Of a stretch of 64,000 nucleotides of DNA, positions 28,969 through 41,100 are shown one piece after another. Source of the stretch: Apostichopus japonicus (Eukaryota; Echinodermata; Holothuroidea; Aspidochirotida; Stichopodidae); NCBI RefSeq assembly GCF_037975245.1, contig NC_092569.1:19213501-19277500 (forward strand), written 5' to 3'. The notes under the pieces were generated by a model. That model had not been told where the DNA came from, searched no databases, and worked only from the letters and a program-made list of their open reading frames with translations. Positions within the stretch are counted from its first letter, which is position 1. Every line of letters starts with the position of its first letter. The position numbers and the translations under genes are program-made.

Positions 28969-31900
28969 GAATATATATATATATATATATACGTAATACT
29001 TTGCATAGATAAATCAAGAATCATGTCATAAGTTGTTTTCGATACATCTCAAAAAGACTCATTGAATATACATTTTTACTTTTAGTGGAATTGTTTTAAG
29101 TACTTTTTCATTTGTTTGTGTTACCTCAATTGCCTTTCAACATACCGTTCTCTGTTAAAACAAAATTGTTTGTAGGCATACAGATATACGTACGTTGGAT
29201 TCTCGATGACCTCTGACATAGCTCGATAGAGAGACTCATTGGTCAGTTGTGGAACTTCAACGACCAATCCGATACCATTTGACATGATTCGATAGGCTAC
29301 GTCCGTTTGATCGGCAAATACAGGGATACCAATAATGGGTACACCATGATAGAGGGCCTCAAACGCACCATTGTTACCACAGTGATAAACCATTGCACGT
29401 GTGCTGGGATGCCCTGGAACAGAAAAAAAATGGAAATAAATCAAACCCGTTGTAATTAGTGTCCAAAATATGTTTCCTTTTTATATACATCAATAAATGA
29501 TTTTCATACAAAGTATTTATAATCAATACCTTGAGTTTGCGACTACTTATAAAGACCTAAGCCATCGTCTCAATATGCCTCAGAATACACCATTTGACGT
29601 TAATTTGTGTTTAATTTTCTGTTTTATTTATTTATTGTTTTTAATTATCTGGGGAGGATCCCAAGCCCCCTTTACAAAGGAGACGGCTTAATGGCAGTGA
29701 CCCTACATTATAAACCATTCATTCACCTCTGGCTTTTCCGGATAAAGGTTCAGACCTTCATCAATTGGAAACATTTAATGAATTTGTTATGATTTATTAG
29801 TATCAATTTATAACAATTACATCAAATTTACCCAATAAATCGTTTTGAGGTATCCACTCCTTTAGAATTGTGTTGTTCCCGATCTTGCTGGGCAATGGTT
29901 CGGTTGTCTTCCAAATAACCGTCTGTGGAAGGAGTGCAAATGCTGCCGCCATACTGTCGACGAAATCCTGACTACGGCTCTTAATGACTGTTCCCATGGA
30001 AACAAGGAGAACACCAGCTTCGCCCGCTGTCTGATATATTTCTAAGAATTCCTAAGAATTTTGACAAAAAGGAATGAATCTAAAGTGAGCAGTGATTTGT
30101 ATACACAATTACAATCCGCGTCGCTACAGAGGTTATACTAGATGTACCTCGTTTGAGGAGGGGTGTGCAGTTCAGGGGGGGGGGGGGTATAGAGAGCAGT
30201 ATTCACTGATGTCCTGTATCATGAAGCAAAGAACAACCTGGAAACTTGACGACCATGAAACTGAGTGTTATTCCAGAAATTCCAGAAATGTATATACTGT
30301 TCGGAAAACTGACGGCCATCTATCCCAAACACCGCCCCCTCTCACTCTCTTAACCTGCCAACAAAAGCTTGCACTTTTCACTGTTGTACTGAAGCATCAC
30401 ACTCTATTCACTTCGGCATAACTTTTTTTCTAAGTAAAAGGGTTGTGAATGAGTGGAACGGTTTGCCTGAGAAAGTTGTACTTGCAAGTAGTGACAATGG
30501 TTTAAGAATGCTTTGGACAAGCACTTTAAGCATTGAAATTGGGTCTGAGTGTTTGTGTCTTCAGTTTTTTCTCTCTCCTATAGGGTCCTTGATGGGGACT
30601 TGAGTGTCCCTCCTGATCCATTTTATTACTAAACTAAACTAAACTAATAAAAACTGTCTCCGGGAAATTTTCATCATGAGGGGGCTCACAATACACCGAA
30701 AAAATGAGGGCCAAATAGAGAAAATGGGACGGCAAATATGTTGTCTGTTGTAGTACGGTTTATCATGTATTTCGAAAATTAACCTTATTTCCAGAAATGA
30801 TTAAAATGGCTCCTATATATTGGGGCCACTAATTGTCAATGATTGGTTTCATATACTAGACATAGTCGTATTGCATGCAACGGACCTCTATTTCGGTGTA
30901 TGCACAATTTCATCTGACATTGACCGTAAACTTAGTGTGCATTGACCGGGTGACATCTCATCTGTGATGTAGGAATATTATAGTAATAACATACGAAGGA
31001 GCCCCGAGGCCCCCGACATTGGTGGGCCCCAGGAAAATTTCACGGTTTCACGGTACGTGGACCAGTCCGCCCCATAAACTTTAAATTGTACGTTTTGGTG
31101 GATAAAACGAAGGACCTAAGCAAAACTGACTGCCGTTGATTACAACTCACTTACTATTCGGGAAAGGCTGAAACTGGTCTCTATCTTTATTCAGAATAAG
31201 AGCTACACTGAGTGTTGACTAACTTCAATGTAATTTTAAATGATATTCTCTATTAGTCTACATTATAACCGGATTAATTTGCGAAGAATCCAATACTTAC
31301 GCCATTCAATGGAGATGATCCCTGTACGGTTAATCCTCCAACCATGCCCATATTTGGTGCAAAAGGTCTCGGATAATCCGTGGCAAAATCTGCGTTGGTC
31401 AGCCAAACTTCGGAGTGTCCAAAACTGTCGTGACCCCACCGATTAGGTGCTACATTGTAATCCTGCTGCGCAACCGCCATCTCCCGACTCAACAGCGTAT
31501 TGATATGGAATTTTTGAAATAACTGGACCAAGTTCAATGCCCTTTGGAAGAACGACAGCCGACTACCTCTGAAATTGTACTCAAATTTATTCACACTATT
31601 ATCGAAAGGTATATATGAAAGCTCTGTAGGCAAATTGAACCATTCTGCGTTAACGGAGTGGATTGCATGGGTTGTCATGGTAATAAACTTATTCTGAGTT
31701 TTTTGAGCGAAAGGTATCAACCATACAAAGTTTCCTTCCACTACATTGATGTCATATTGAGCATTCGAAATGCGATCCATAAGATCTGGGTCACTTATAA
31801 GTTTTTCTAATTCGTTACGCCACCATTTTGAAACCGAATCTAAAATTTCTAAAGTTAATCTGAATTTACCGATAAGGTTCGCTTTAGCGCATCTTTCAAA

Positions 31901-32200
31901 TATACTTATACCAACTTCTAGTGTATCGGCTTTCGGCTCGTTCGTAAATTCGAAGTTGAATAACCCATGGTGTCTGGTAACAGCCGGGGATTCACTCTCG
32001 TGCTTGGGTAAGAGAAATGTGACGTTATGACCACGTGACTTCAAGACTGTCGCGACACGAATTCCACATTCGTAGTGGCTATTAGGTCCTGTTAATGCGA
32101 ACATAATGTTTGACGCAAAGCAAAGAGAATTTGATGATACAAACAGCAGAAATATCAACTGCCACATACGAAATTCCATGTTTACGCTCCAAACATACAC
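28408..32200 (-). CDS. UDP-glycosyltransferase B
   Basis: Four exons: 31301-32200, 29832-30051, 29194-29413, 28408-28642, phase-consistent, 524 aa from the first ATG. A second in-frame ATG at codon 8 (32179) is directly before the signal sequence (MWQLIFLLFVSSNSLCFA) and may be the true start (517 aa). Visible features: putative catalytic His42 in NSHYEC, Glu155 at the usual Asp position (YDINVVEG), donor signature beginning HCGNNGAFEAL (His384, with Cys replacing the first Gly of HGG) and ADQTDVAYR, and a C-terminal anchor (LLDVWAFFLSCGVIFLFVI) with tail RRFLLS. Exons 2 and 3 are each exactly 220 bp, as in UGT A, showing tandem duplication. Presumed ER-lumenal conjugating enzyme; substrate unknown. 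Confidence 0.9.
28932..28991. repeat. (TA)n microsatellite in UGT B intron 3
   Basis: Interrupted TA run of about 60 bp between exons 3 and 4 of UGT B. Confidence 0.9.
30420..30640 (+). mobile_element. Non-LTR retrotransposon 3' fragment in UGT B intron 1
   Basis: Plus-strand frame with RVVNEWNGLPEKVVLAS-like coding (GTTGTGAATGAGTGGAACGG...), then a short 3' UTR and a terminal ACTAAACTAAACTAAACT tail. It belongs to the same family as 15970-16460, there inserted in the sense orientation, here antisense to the host gene. Confidence 0.8.
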
Positions 32201-33022
32201 TGCACATGCACATTAACACAAAAAAGAATTAGATGAGGAACGGCTACTCGTTTTCCGATATTCTTGTTCTCCTAGCAAAACGAAGTTTAAACTGCGCAGA
32301 ATCGATCATTCATAGCCGTGTGGCAAGTTTTCGTCAGAGACATTTCAATTCGATATCGACGTAGTGTGTATACGACGTAGTCCCGTAGACATTTGAGACC
32401 AATAAGAACTCTGTAACTCGTACTGGTTAAGTATTCCTCAAGGATATTGTCACCAACAACATGATAACAAGTTTTCTATATCCGACACTACTGTAAAGAG
32501 TACTCCAGAAAGATTTCATTTAGTAATCTTATTATTCTTAAGTGCCACCTCAGAACATCCGGAACTCGGCTGGATAGACAATCAACTATACAAAACATGA
32601 GGGTACGCCACTTTGTGAGTATCCAAAATCCGACAATCTACTATTATATGACCAGTACGTGCGGGTATGGACAGTATTAAAAACTTAAAGAGCAACACCG
32701 ACGGTATTTGCAGATAAACGGGTACTGCGGATGCAAACGTGAAAAGGACTTTAATCTTTAGAAAAGTAGAAAATTGCCTCGCATCCCACAACAGCAAAGC
32801 AAACGCCCTCACATCTATGACACAACCGCGCTAATATTTCTGTGAAAATTGGCTCAGACAGAGGCCTAACTTTTGATTTGCGATAACATTGTCATTCTCA
32901 AATACTACTTCCACCTATTACCAGCGTTGTAAGTTGAGGCGTAGGCTACGGTACATTCATTTCCAGCTATTTTGCTACGCTAAGAGTGTGACGGGGCGAA
33001 GCAAAGAGGAGGCATGGCCTTT

Positions 33023-35336
33023 CAGTGGCGTAGCCAAGGGGGGCGTGGGGGCGACAGCCCCCATGAAAAGCTGTAGCCCCCCAGTCGCCCTCCCACTGGG
33101 ATTTTGGGTGTCAAAAAAAAATACATGTGCGAAAAATATATCATTGGTCTGAATGGTCTAGAATCTCCATGATGACCACTCATGAACAACCCTTCGACCG
33201 CGGACCGGCAGTAGGCTATTGTTGCTGAAAAACCGGACGTGACATAGCGCATAGGCCGGGTTTTCACTTCTGGGACGTACGCATACTCTGATGCTCTTAA
33301 AGAAAACCGCTAAAAAAACAAATTTTCAAGAAAGAAGACAATACTATCGCTGAGAATCAGTCTATATCACCCTAATAATGTTTCAGAAGCAATCTTTGAT
33401 GTCAGTTTGACATATAGTTCGGTCATTCAATATGTTACTTGGCTGAAAGCCCAGTCAATCTTTTCTTATTTTCCACGCGCATATTGCAGATTTGTCGAAA
33501 AATGCCAATGCCGGTGTCAAACTCACAAAAGATATGTCATGATATTTAAAAGTAACTTACCAGACTGTTTTTTTTTTCTACTTCACTAAACTATTTGATG
33601 ACCATATCAAGACATGGGATCTCAAAATAAAGGATGTTGAGAAAACTTTAGAGCAGCTTACAAGCATGGGCGTCAATCCTGGGGGGGACACGTCCCCCCA
33701 CATTTCGATGGGTGGGGGAAACACTATCAAATTCCCCCCCCCCACCCCACACATTTTAGTGTCGTGGCTCTAAATTCAGTTCTATGAAAAGTGACCGAGA
33801 TTTTTCACATCGGTATGACCTGCAACTTTGTTTGTCGCGACGAGCGAAACTTGAGATTGAAACCACAAGCAGTGTGTGCGTATAACGGTGCGGCCAGAGC
33901 CTACAACTAGTTCAAGAAGTCATGGCACTTCATCGCTAGAGCCAAAGCCTGTACATATTTGTTGTTTAGTTGTAGATGGTGTTTCAAAGACGGTGCCCGT
34001 TCCCTAATATTGGGAAATGAAATAGGGAGCATATTCCGTGACAGCGCATGCCATGTTACCTAGTTGTTGAGTGATACCGGAGTTTACCCCACAGTGAGAA
34101 CACTGGGTACACTGGTGGTTACATAGTACGCTCCGGGCCGACCAGAATTCACCCGACTACCAGATGCAGATCCACCTAGCATTATTTTGATGCCTTCATC
34201 ACTTTAGCCACCACTCACATGGGACCTATTCTAAGTCTGACAATACATGCGCATGTGTGAGGTCCTGAAAATATAATTAAAGTGGTTTGTCTTGCCATTC
34301 TTGTTTCAAATTTCATAGAAATGTATTCTCGTAGACCTAGCAAAACATTAAAATTGACACAGTCCCATTGGTCATTGGTGGTCATTGGTCATTGGTGGTT
34401 TAACATGCTGGCGTATGACGACTTTGGTCAAATTTGCGCTAAGCTCACTATACGAACTCGGATCTGGACTATTCCTAATTAGTTACTTATTTAAATTATT
34501 AATAATGGCGTATGAGGAAATGCACCATTTTGTGGTATGACTCCCAGGACGGCAAGTCGAGAAACTCACATGCAGTCGCGGCGGATAGCTTCCTTCGCCT
34601 ATAGCATGTCCGGGGACATTTTGGGCCATCGTTCCTATAGGCCTATATCTGAGGCCCTGGGGTCATTCCTTGACTGACTTGGTGCAATATAATGAGCCCA
34701 TTTCGAAGTAAATTTATCACAGATTGTTAGTTGTCATGGGTTTGAACAAATGAGGGGTATTCTATCCTGAAATATAGAGCAAAATGGGGCTGGGGTTACC
34801 AGTTTGCCGCATCATTTGTCAACTTTCACTGGGTTCTAATGTTCATGTTAATTGGAATCCCTAATAACAGAAATAATCCACCAAAAATTAAGGCCGCATG
34901 AACTTTATTGCAGATTTCCTGAGTGACGAATTTGTAATTTTCTCCCGAAATCACGCAACTATAGATGGCTGCTATCCAGCCTGCAAGTACCATCTCCAGC
35001 GATCTGGCAGGTATTGAAATCTGAAATTTTCTTGGTAGGCTGCGCGCCAACCGATGGTGGCGATCCGCCTAGATAGTACTTGCGGCCGGAATACTCGAAG
35101 CGATTACGTCCCCCCCCCCACGTTTCAAATGGGATTGACGCCCCTGCTTACAAGGTCTGAGAAGTGTCATTTCCGACGATCTAGGAGGCCTTTTAAGCTA
35201 AAAATTTTTGCTACGCTGCGCGCCAACCCATGGTGGCGCTCCGCTTAGATAGTAACAAGACGCCCTCCCAGGAAATGGTAAAGCACCCCCAGCGCCCCCC
35301 CCCCCCAGGATAAAAAAAATCCTGGCTACGCCACTA
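33023..35336. mobile_element. hAT-like element (family C, outer), 2.3 kb
   Basis: Starts CAGTGGCGTAGCC and ends GGCTACGCCACTA (last base changed from the expected G). It is flanked by perfect 8-bp duplications TGGCCTTT at 33015-33022 and 35337-35344. The interior has no recognisable transposase; 1482 bp of it is a second, later insertion (33665-35146), leaving about 0.8 kb of outer element. It contains the shared internal core at 35170-35255. Confidence 0.85.
33665..35146. mobile_element. hAT-like element (family D, nested)
   Basis: Starts CATGGGCGTCAATCC and ends GGATTGACGCCCCTG, with perfect 8-bp target duplications CTTACAAG at 33657-33664 and 35147-35154. It is nested in the element at 33023-35336. 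No transposase-like frame was seen, so it is non-autonomous or eroded. The shared core lies near its right end (about 34980-35085). Confidence 0.85.
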
Positions 35337-35383
35337 TGGCCTTTCCTCTAGGGTAAAACATTCAGTCGGTTATATTTTATTCA

Positions 35384-35396
35384 AAAATCTTTATTT
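35384..35396 (-). terminator. Candidate poly(A) signals on minus strand
   Basis: The minus strand reads AAATAAAG and, just downstream, GAATAAAA. These would suit a 3' end for EIF3I if its 3' UTR ran 2.8 kb past the stop at 38180. No nearer AATAAA was found. Two AATAAA matches in AT-rich DNA are also expected by chance. Confidence 0.2.
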
Positions 35397-35647
35397 GCAA
35401 CATTTCGTCAACCAACACTTTCCTTCTAGTAATAAGTCACATGTTAAGAGCAAATTAGAAATACAAAATACTGAAAGTGTTTTCTCTTCCTCCAAGATAA
35501 GCAATGCAAAGGATTATTGAAGGTGATGAAGCACATTCTAGCACTAAAAAAAAAAAAATAAAGATAAGAACCACTCAAATAGTTACTTTAAAATAATGAT
35601 TTGTAAATTTTTGAGGTCAAGAAATCATACAAGAGCAAAATTGTTAA

Positions 35648-36076
35648 ATGAGACAGAAAAGAGAACACAGAAAAAAGTCAATATATTTTTTTTACCTCAT
35701 TTTAATGTATTTTCCTAATTTCGTAAGGGGGAAGAAGATGAAAATAACCAGAATACGTCCGCATAAATCTAATTCAATTCTAGATTTCAAGAGGAAATTG
35801 TATATGCTGGAACATCCTTCCCCGAAATCACTTATCTTAGATAAACGGGATATAAGCTTAGGTTTAAATATTAACTATGGAATCATCAAAGGAAACATGG
35901 CGAATAAAGCATTTAACCTCTCATTCCTCACCGGCCAAAGTAGATATCTCGTTGACCTACGACATATAAATATAGCGCATTTCAACAAAGAAGGCAACCA
36001 AACTGGGGAAACATTTCTGCTCCAAACTAAACGTATTAATTTCAATAATCCACATCAGGAAACTCCAATCACATAA
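35648..36076 (+). CDS. Unrecognised 142-aa open frame
   Basis: A 142-codon frame beginning MRQKREHRKKS, rich in Lys/Asn/Ile, with one weak hydrophobic stretch (IYFFYLILMYF). No domain is recognised. It lies between a hAT-like element and the 3' end of EIF3I on the opposite strand, possibly inside the EIF3I 3' UTR region. No splice context, promoter or paralogue supports it. It is the longest clean frame in a gene-poor stretch, but may be chance. Confidence 0.15.
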   Translation: MRQKREHRKKSIYFFYLILMYFPNFVRGKKMKITRIRPHKSNSILDFKRKLYMLEHPSPKSLILDKRDISLGLNINYGIIKGNMANKAFNLSFLTGQSRYLVDLRHINIAHFNKEGNQTGETFLLQTKRINFNNPHQETPIT

Positions 36077-37734
36077 ACGTTCAACCCTGCAGTGCCCTTG
36101 GTTTATGCTATTTCGAAAATCGGCGAACCGATTTCAAAGTGATGACGGTGAGTTATGGATAAACTCTACTACACGTCTGGACCAAAGCTCTGAATGACCA
36201 GATCTGTGTACAGTGTGTTTTATAACAGAAGAGTAGAGTTCTTCTACTCTCACTGTCTATGGAAATCTGTGTCATGCTTTGCTGTCACTGTGTGCTAAAC
36301 ATATACAGAACAACCCACAGCATGCATGGTATATGTGTAGTATCAAGCTATTATGAATGTTGAGAGGAGGCATGATCAAGATGACCCAGGTTTTACTATT
36401 TGACATCTATCTAGGAGCCAAGTTATTCTCTGTTTAAAGGGATATTTTGGTGGCAGAAAATTTCAAACTAATCTTAAATATAAAAATATTCCAACACTGT
36501 TGGGTGACAATCCCATCTGGACATCTTGCTCCTAACTCCAAACATGTTGGATTGAAGAACCTTCTTTGCCTGGCTAAACGCTCACTTCTACCACCTAATG
36601 GATCACAGTAGGTGGTCTGTTATGCCATCACAGGAAATGTATCATTTCAAAAAGCATTACTTTCCATAACACAATCTCCTTGTTGATTTATCCTTGATAT
36701 GTAATACCTTTGGAAAGTTCGCTTAGCAGTCAATGTTTTCCCTAATAGACTTTTATCAAAATGCAACCTTTTTTTGGGCAGAAATATTTGTTTTTTCCTC
36801 TGTGAACAAGCAAGTTTAACATTGGAAAACAAAAACATTTTCAGCTGATGACATCATTCTCCCTACTGATGCCAGATGCAAAAATACCACTAAAGTTTGC
36901 CTTACAAAATACTATGATGATTCATTCTGGACCCAAAACGGAAGTAACATTTTCAGCAACTTGTAAAACCAAATCACCTTCAGCCGCCGGGATACCACTT
37001 CACCAATTCCAGGAATGAATGGTATCTATTGAGGATTTAAGCATTTCCAACATAGCCATATCTACTCCTAGAGTCAACAAGACTCCAGAATTTCTTCATT
37101 TTACGCAGTAAAGCCCACAGCAGTCTCCATCAGCGGCTTCCTTCCTCTGTGACAGACTTACGATATTCCTCATATATTAGACGAAAACTCACAAATGTTT
37201 AATATTCAATCCACTGTCTCTCTCCTCCACTCACCACCCCCCTCCCACATCCCCACCCTCTCATCCCAAAACTTACTGCTAGTCTTAAACAAAATCATGT
37301 TTTACTGCCACACATCTCACTTTTACAAATCTCACCATCATGTCCCTCTCCCTCTTTCCCAATCTGCCCCCTTTCCCTCCTTCCCAATCTCCCCCTCCTT
37401 CCCAATTCCTCCTTCCCAATCTCCCCTCCCCTGACCTCCACCAAAGTTAGACATTTGTCTTCATCCTAACCACTGACCTCTCCCAAACAAGAACCTGTGG
37501 TCAGAATGAACACATTATTTAAGACGATAGGAGTACATCTGCTACAAAAGAAAGCTAAAAGAACATTAATTCCTCTTTGTCTTTATCTTTGACTTTCTCG
37601 TGTTTCCTGTCATTGTTCTAACTGTTCAGATTTGACCTCCCTCTCTACCTCTAGCAATAACAAGACACGTTAAGCCTATTAATGAAACACCATTATCCTA
37701 ATGACAATTCAGAAAAGTAAAAATGAAATAAAAC
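36077..37734. other. 3' flank of EIF3I with pyrimidine-rich tract
   Basis: No supported exon. From 37200 to 37440 the plus strand is strongly pyrimidine-rich, including several copies of a CTCCTTCCCAAT-like unit at 37370-37425. The open frame there is compositional. Confidence 0.4.
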
Positions 37735-37848
37735 TGTTAGCAAACTGCTTATCCACTAGAGAGCCTGTGTAAGAGAATGTGTAAAAGTAAGTTGGCCGGA
37801 CGTTTCGATCCTAGCAGGATCTTCTTCAAAAGCTAAATGACAATTCAG
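37735..37848 (+). repeat. Dispersed repeat R1, copy 3
   Basis: Begins ACTGTTAGCAAACTGCTTAT and runs through TTGGCCGGACGTTTCGATCC to CTAAATGACAATTCAG. It is almost identical to the start of the copy at 38350; one T to G change lies in the signature. Confidence 0.85.
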
Positions 37849-38179
37849 AAATGACAATTCAGATAAATAGCAGACAAACCCTCTTCTCTACACATTCACA
37901 TTTTCCCTTGGCCTCTTCATGTCCATACACAACCCTCCCCCCCCCCCCCCGCCTCCCCTCCAAAAAGAAATTAAAGAAACAAACAATGATTAACTCTTAT
38001 CTCTTATCTAACACATGTGACATTGCAGTGGTCTGTGACCTTGAGTTACACTAGTGTGTGGTGGTTCTTTAACTTGTCACAGCATTACGTGTACTCGTTG
38101 TTCTTGTTCCTGGTCGCGACACACCGTGGTCCTGGTCGTCATTTCCGTCCGAATCGGCCGCCATTGGGATTTCTGCCTC

Positions 38180-41100
38180 TCAGACTTCAAAGTCAAACTC
38201 AAAGTACTGGCTATCAAAGTAATTAATCTTGACAAAGCCATCTTCACCTCCAGTGCTACAGCTGAAAAATGGAGAGAAAGAAAAAAGAAGGAAATAACAC
38301 AGAGAAAAACAAGTCAATGTAAACTTGCTAATCATAGATGGTCAAAATACAATAAAACTGTTAGCAAACTGCTTATCCACTAGAGAGCCTGTGTAAGAGA
38401 ATGTGTAAAAGTAAGTTGGCCTGACGTTTCGATCCTAGCAGGATCTTCTTCAAGGCTAAATGACAAGTAACAGAAGGGACAAAAACACGCACAGAATACA
38501 GACAGGTTAATGAGCATGGTGAACACAAAGAGATAGATGTAAGGGGATTAGTAGACAAGGGATGGAGAGAAGAAAGAAAGAAACCAACAGGGGAAGAGAA
38601 GAGGTAGGTCTTTGAAGAAGATCCCGCTAGGATTGAAACATCAGGCCAACTTACTTTTACACAATATCCATCTTTGTGATAAAAGATGTAATCAACATGA
38701 CATAGTGCTCTTCACCCTACTAGTGGAGAAAATGTACAGCGTACTGTTTTGAAACAGTTAACTTTATTTGTAAAGAATTATTTTACTGCAATTAATTTGA
38801 CTGTAAGTAAAGGTTTAATGGCGGTATACTTGATGCCAGAGACCACTAGGCTGATCAGACTTGCACATGACAGTCATTGGGCAGTATCAAAGCTTTGATC
38901 TGGTCATATTTAATTCTGAGCCGCCTAGAAAAAGGATTGTAGCGGCATCTTTCTATGTTTTGCGGTATAAAGAGATCTTCTAATATTTTTTCTTATCGCA
39001 GTTACCTGGCAGTAACTTTGTATGACTACGAATTAGAACCATCCTTGTGGAGACATACAGGGATTTCAGATGTGACCTGATGATGCCCAAACAATGAAAC
39101 CTTAATGACAAAACAGATGAGTACAGGACTAACGAGAAGGAGCAGACACGTACCTCTTGCCATCAGGATGGAAAGCTACGCTGTTGATTGGACCGAAATG
39201 ACCCTTGAACCTGGCAAATTCCTCCTCAAAAATCATGTGAAAGAACTTTGTCTCAAACTTTCCGATCCTAGAAGACGTGGTTGTCACATCCATGGCTTCC
39301 TGACCTCCCCCGAGACAGACCTGAGAATAAATGCAGTTACCGTAAAGCGCAGAGTGATAAATACATCCAGAGTGTAAATGATAAACTCAAAGACATACAC
39401 AGAACATGCCGAAGCCTCACACTCTTTGATGAAGGTAAATGGCAATCGTTGTTAGGTACCTTGTCATTGCTACAAGAATTGAGTCTGGTACCACAAGTGT
39501 GTGGCAAAGGCAATGCAAAATGCAAGCTGCATTCTGAATCGAGCTCTCTAGTCACACCTAAAATCAACAGAGGGCGCCGGGCAGCAGTCATATCTAGTTC
39601 TACTTGACAAGTTGCAGTGTCTGACTGTGACAGCAAAATGGACCAATTGGTACACAAATGCAGAGATGTATAGCAGTCTTTGTGTGCAGAACCATAACGT
39701 GTAAACATTAACTTTTTGAGATGCAAAATGCACAAACCTCAAAACTGCTGCAATGCTATGATCTTAAAGGCTATGGACACCTATGAACAACATTGTCCGT
39801 ATCACTCTACTTGGCATTAGAAATCATCAAAATAGCTGCAACTCCCATCAAAGTCCATCCAAGATTGACCCTTTTACAATTCTTTTCTTAATTCTAGTTT
39901 TCATTAGATTTTGAATGAGATTATCACACACACAATAGATGTACTGAATATCTGGCTTATCATTCCTCTTGTGGTTAGCTATTTTACCACAATGTATCTG
40001 AGCAAATTTATTCAAAGTGGAGCTCTAGGACAAAGCCAACAATGCATGTAGGTATAATATAGATTACAGAGCACTTACGTGATCATACAATGGTGATATA
40101 GCGGCTGAATTCACTGGTCTGTCTGTTTTATAAGTCTTTAAATGTTCTAATGTCGTGGCGTTGAAGAGCTGTACATAAATGAAAGATGGGAGGGCGAAAA
40201 ATTTAGATCAATGCACACCTCGTCGTCCCGATTGGAAAACTTTTTCTATCCTTCGGTTACTTGATTGATCCCTTGAACTAATCGTCTCTGGCTTCAAGGC
40301 TGTGACAAGACCTGTCATGGTTTATTACAATGCCCTCCCCCCTTCCACACTTCACACACTCTCAGAGTATACATAATAAATGCATGGCAGCAACAGGTTA
40401 ACCTTTTACAGTAGACTGCACACATGTCTTAAGATACCAAGACCACCCTTACATGTCCTGAATATAACATTCATCATTACATATTAAAAATGAATAAAAA
40501 TTAACTTAGTACTGATGTACTGACTGCTTGAGGCACGTATGTACTGATTTCATTATTTACAAATATCAGTTTTACATATGGTACCAAACCCCTGTGTCAG
40601 GGTATTCTGAATTAATTTTCTACAAGGCCAGTGGAATCAAAGATTGGTTGGAGCAAAGGGCTGGTGAGACCCTAAATCTCCCCTCCCTTTACCTATATCA
40701 AGCAATGTGCAGGGTATGATAGTAGAGTGTTCAAGAAGAAAGGCCTCATGAGCAGGCATATCCCAATAAGGCACACTGCCGTGGGACAATTCTTATCGCA
40801 GAAAATATTGACGTCATGAATCTGTTGAGTTATCTACATCTAGGGGTACTGTACCTACTCGCAGTATCATCTTGATACTTACCTTGGAAGTACTGTCTTT
40901 ACAAGCTGTCACAAAGAGCTGTCCCGTCTTATTCAGCTGGATGTCATTGACTCCCTTTGTGTGCTCCATTATCTCCTCAACCATACTGCCAGTCTATCAA
41001 ATTCATAACAATAATAATCATAAACATGAATTTGATCAATACATTTACCTGTCATCATCATCATCATCACCATCATCATCATAACCACCACCATCATCAT

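Noticed and set aside
37195-37440. 79-aa Ser/Pro-rich frame
   Set aside because: Compositional product of a pyrimidine-rich tract with a short tandem unit.
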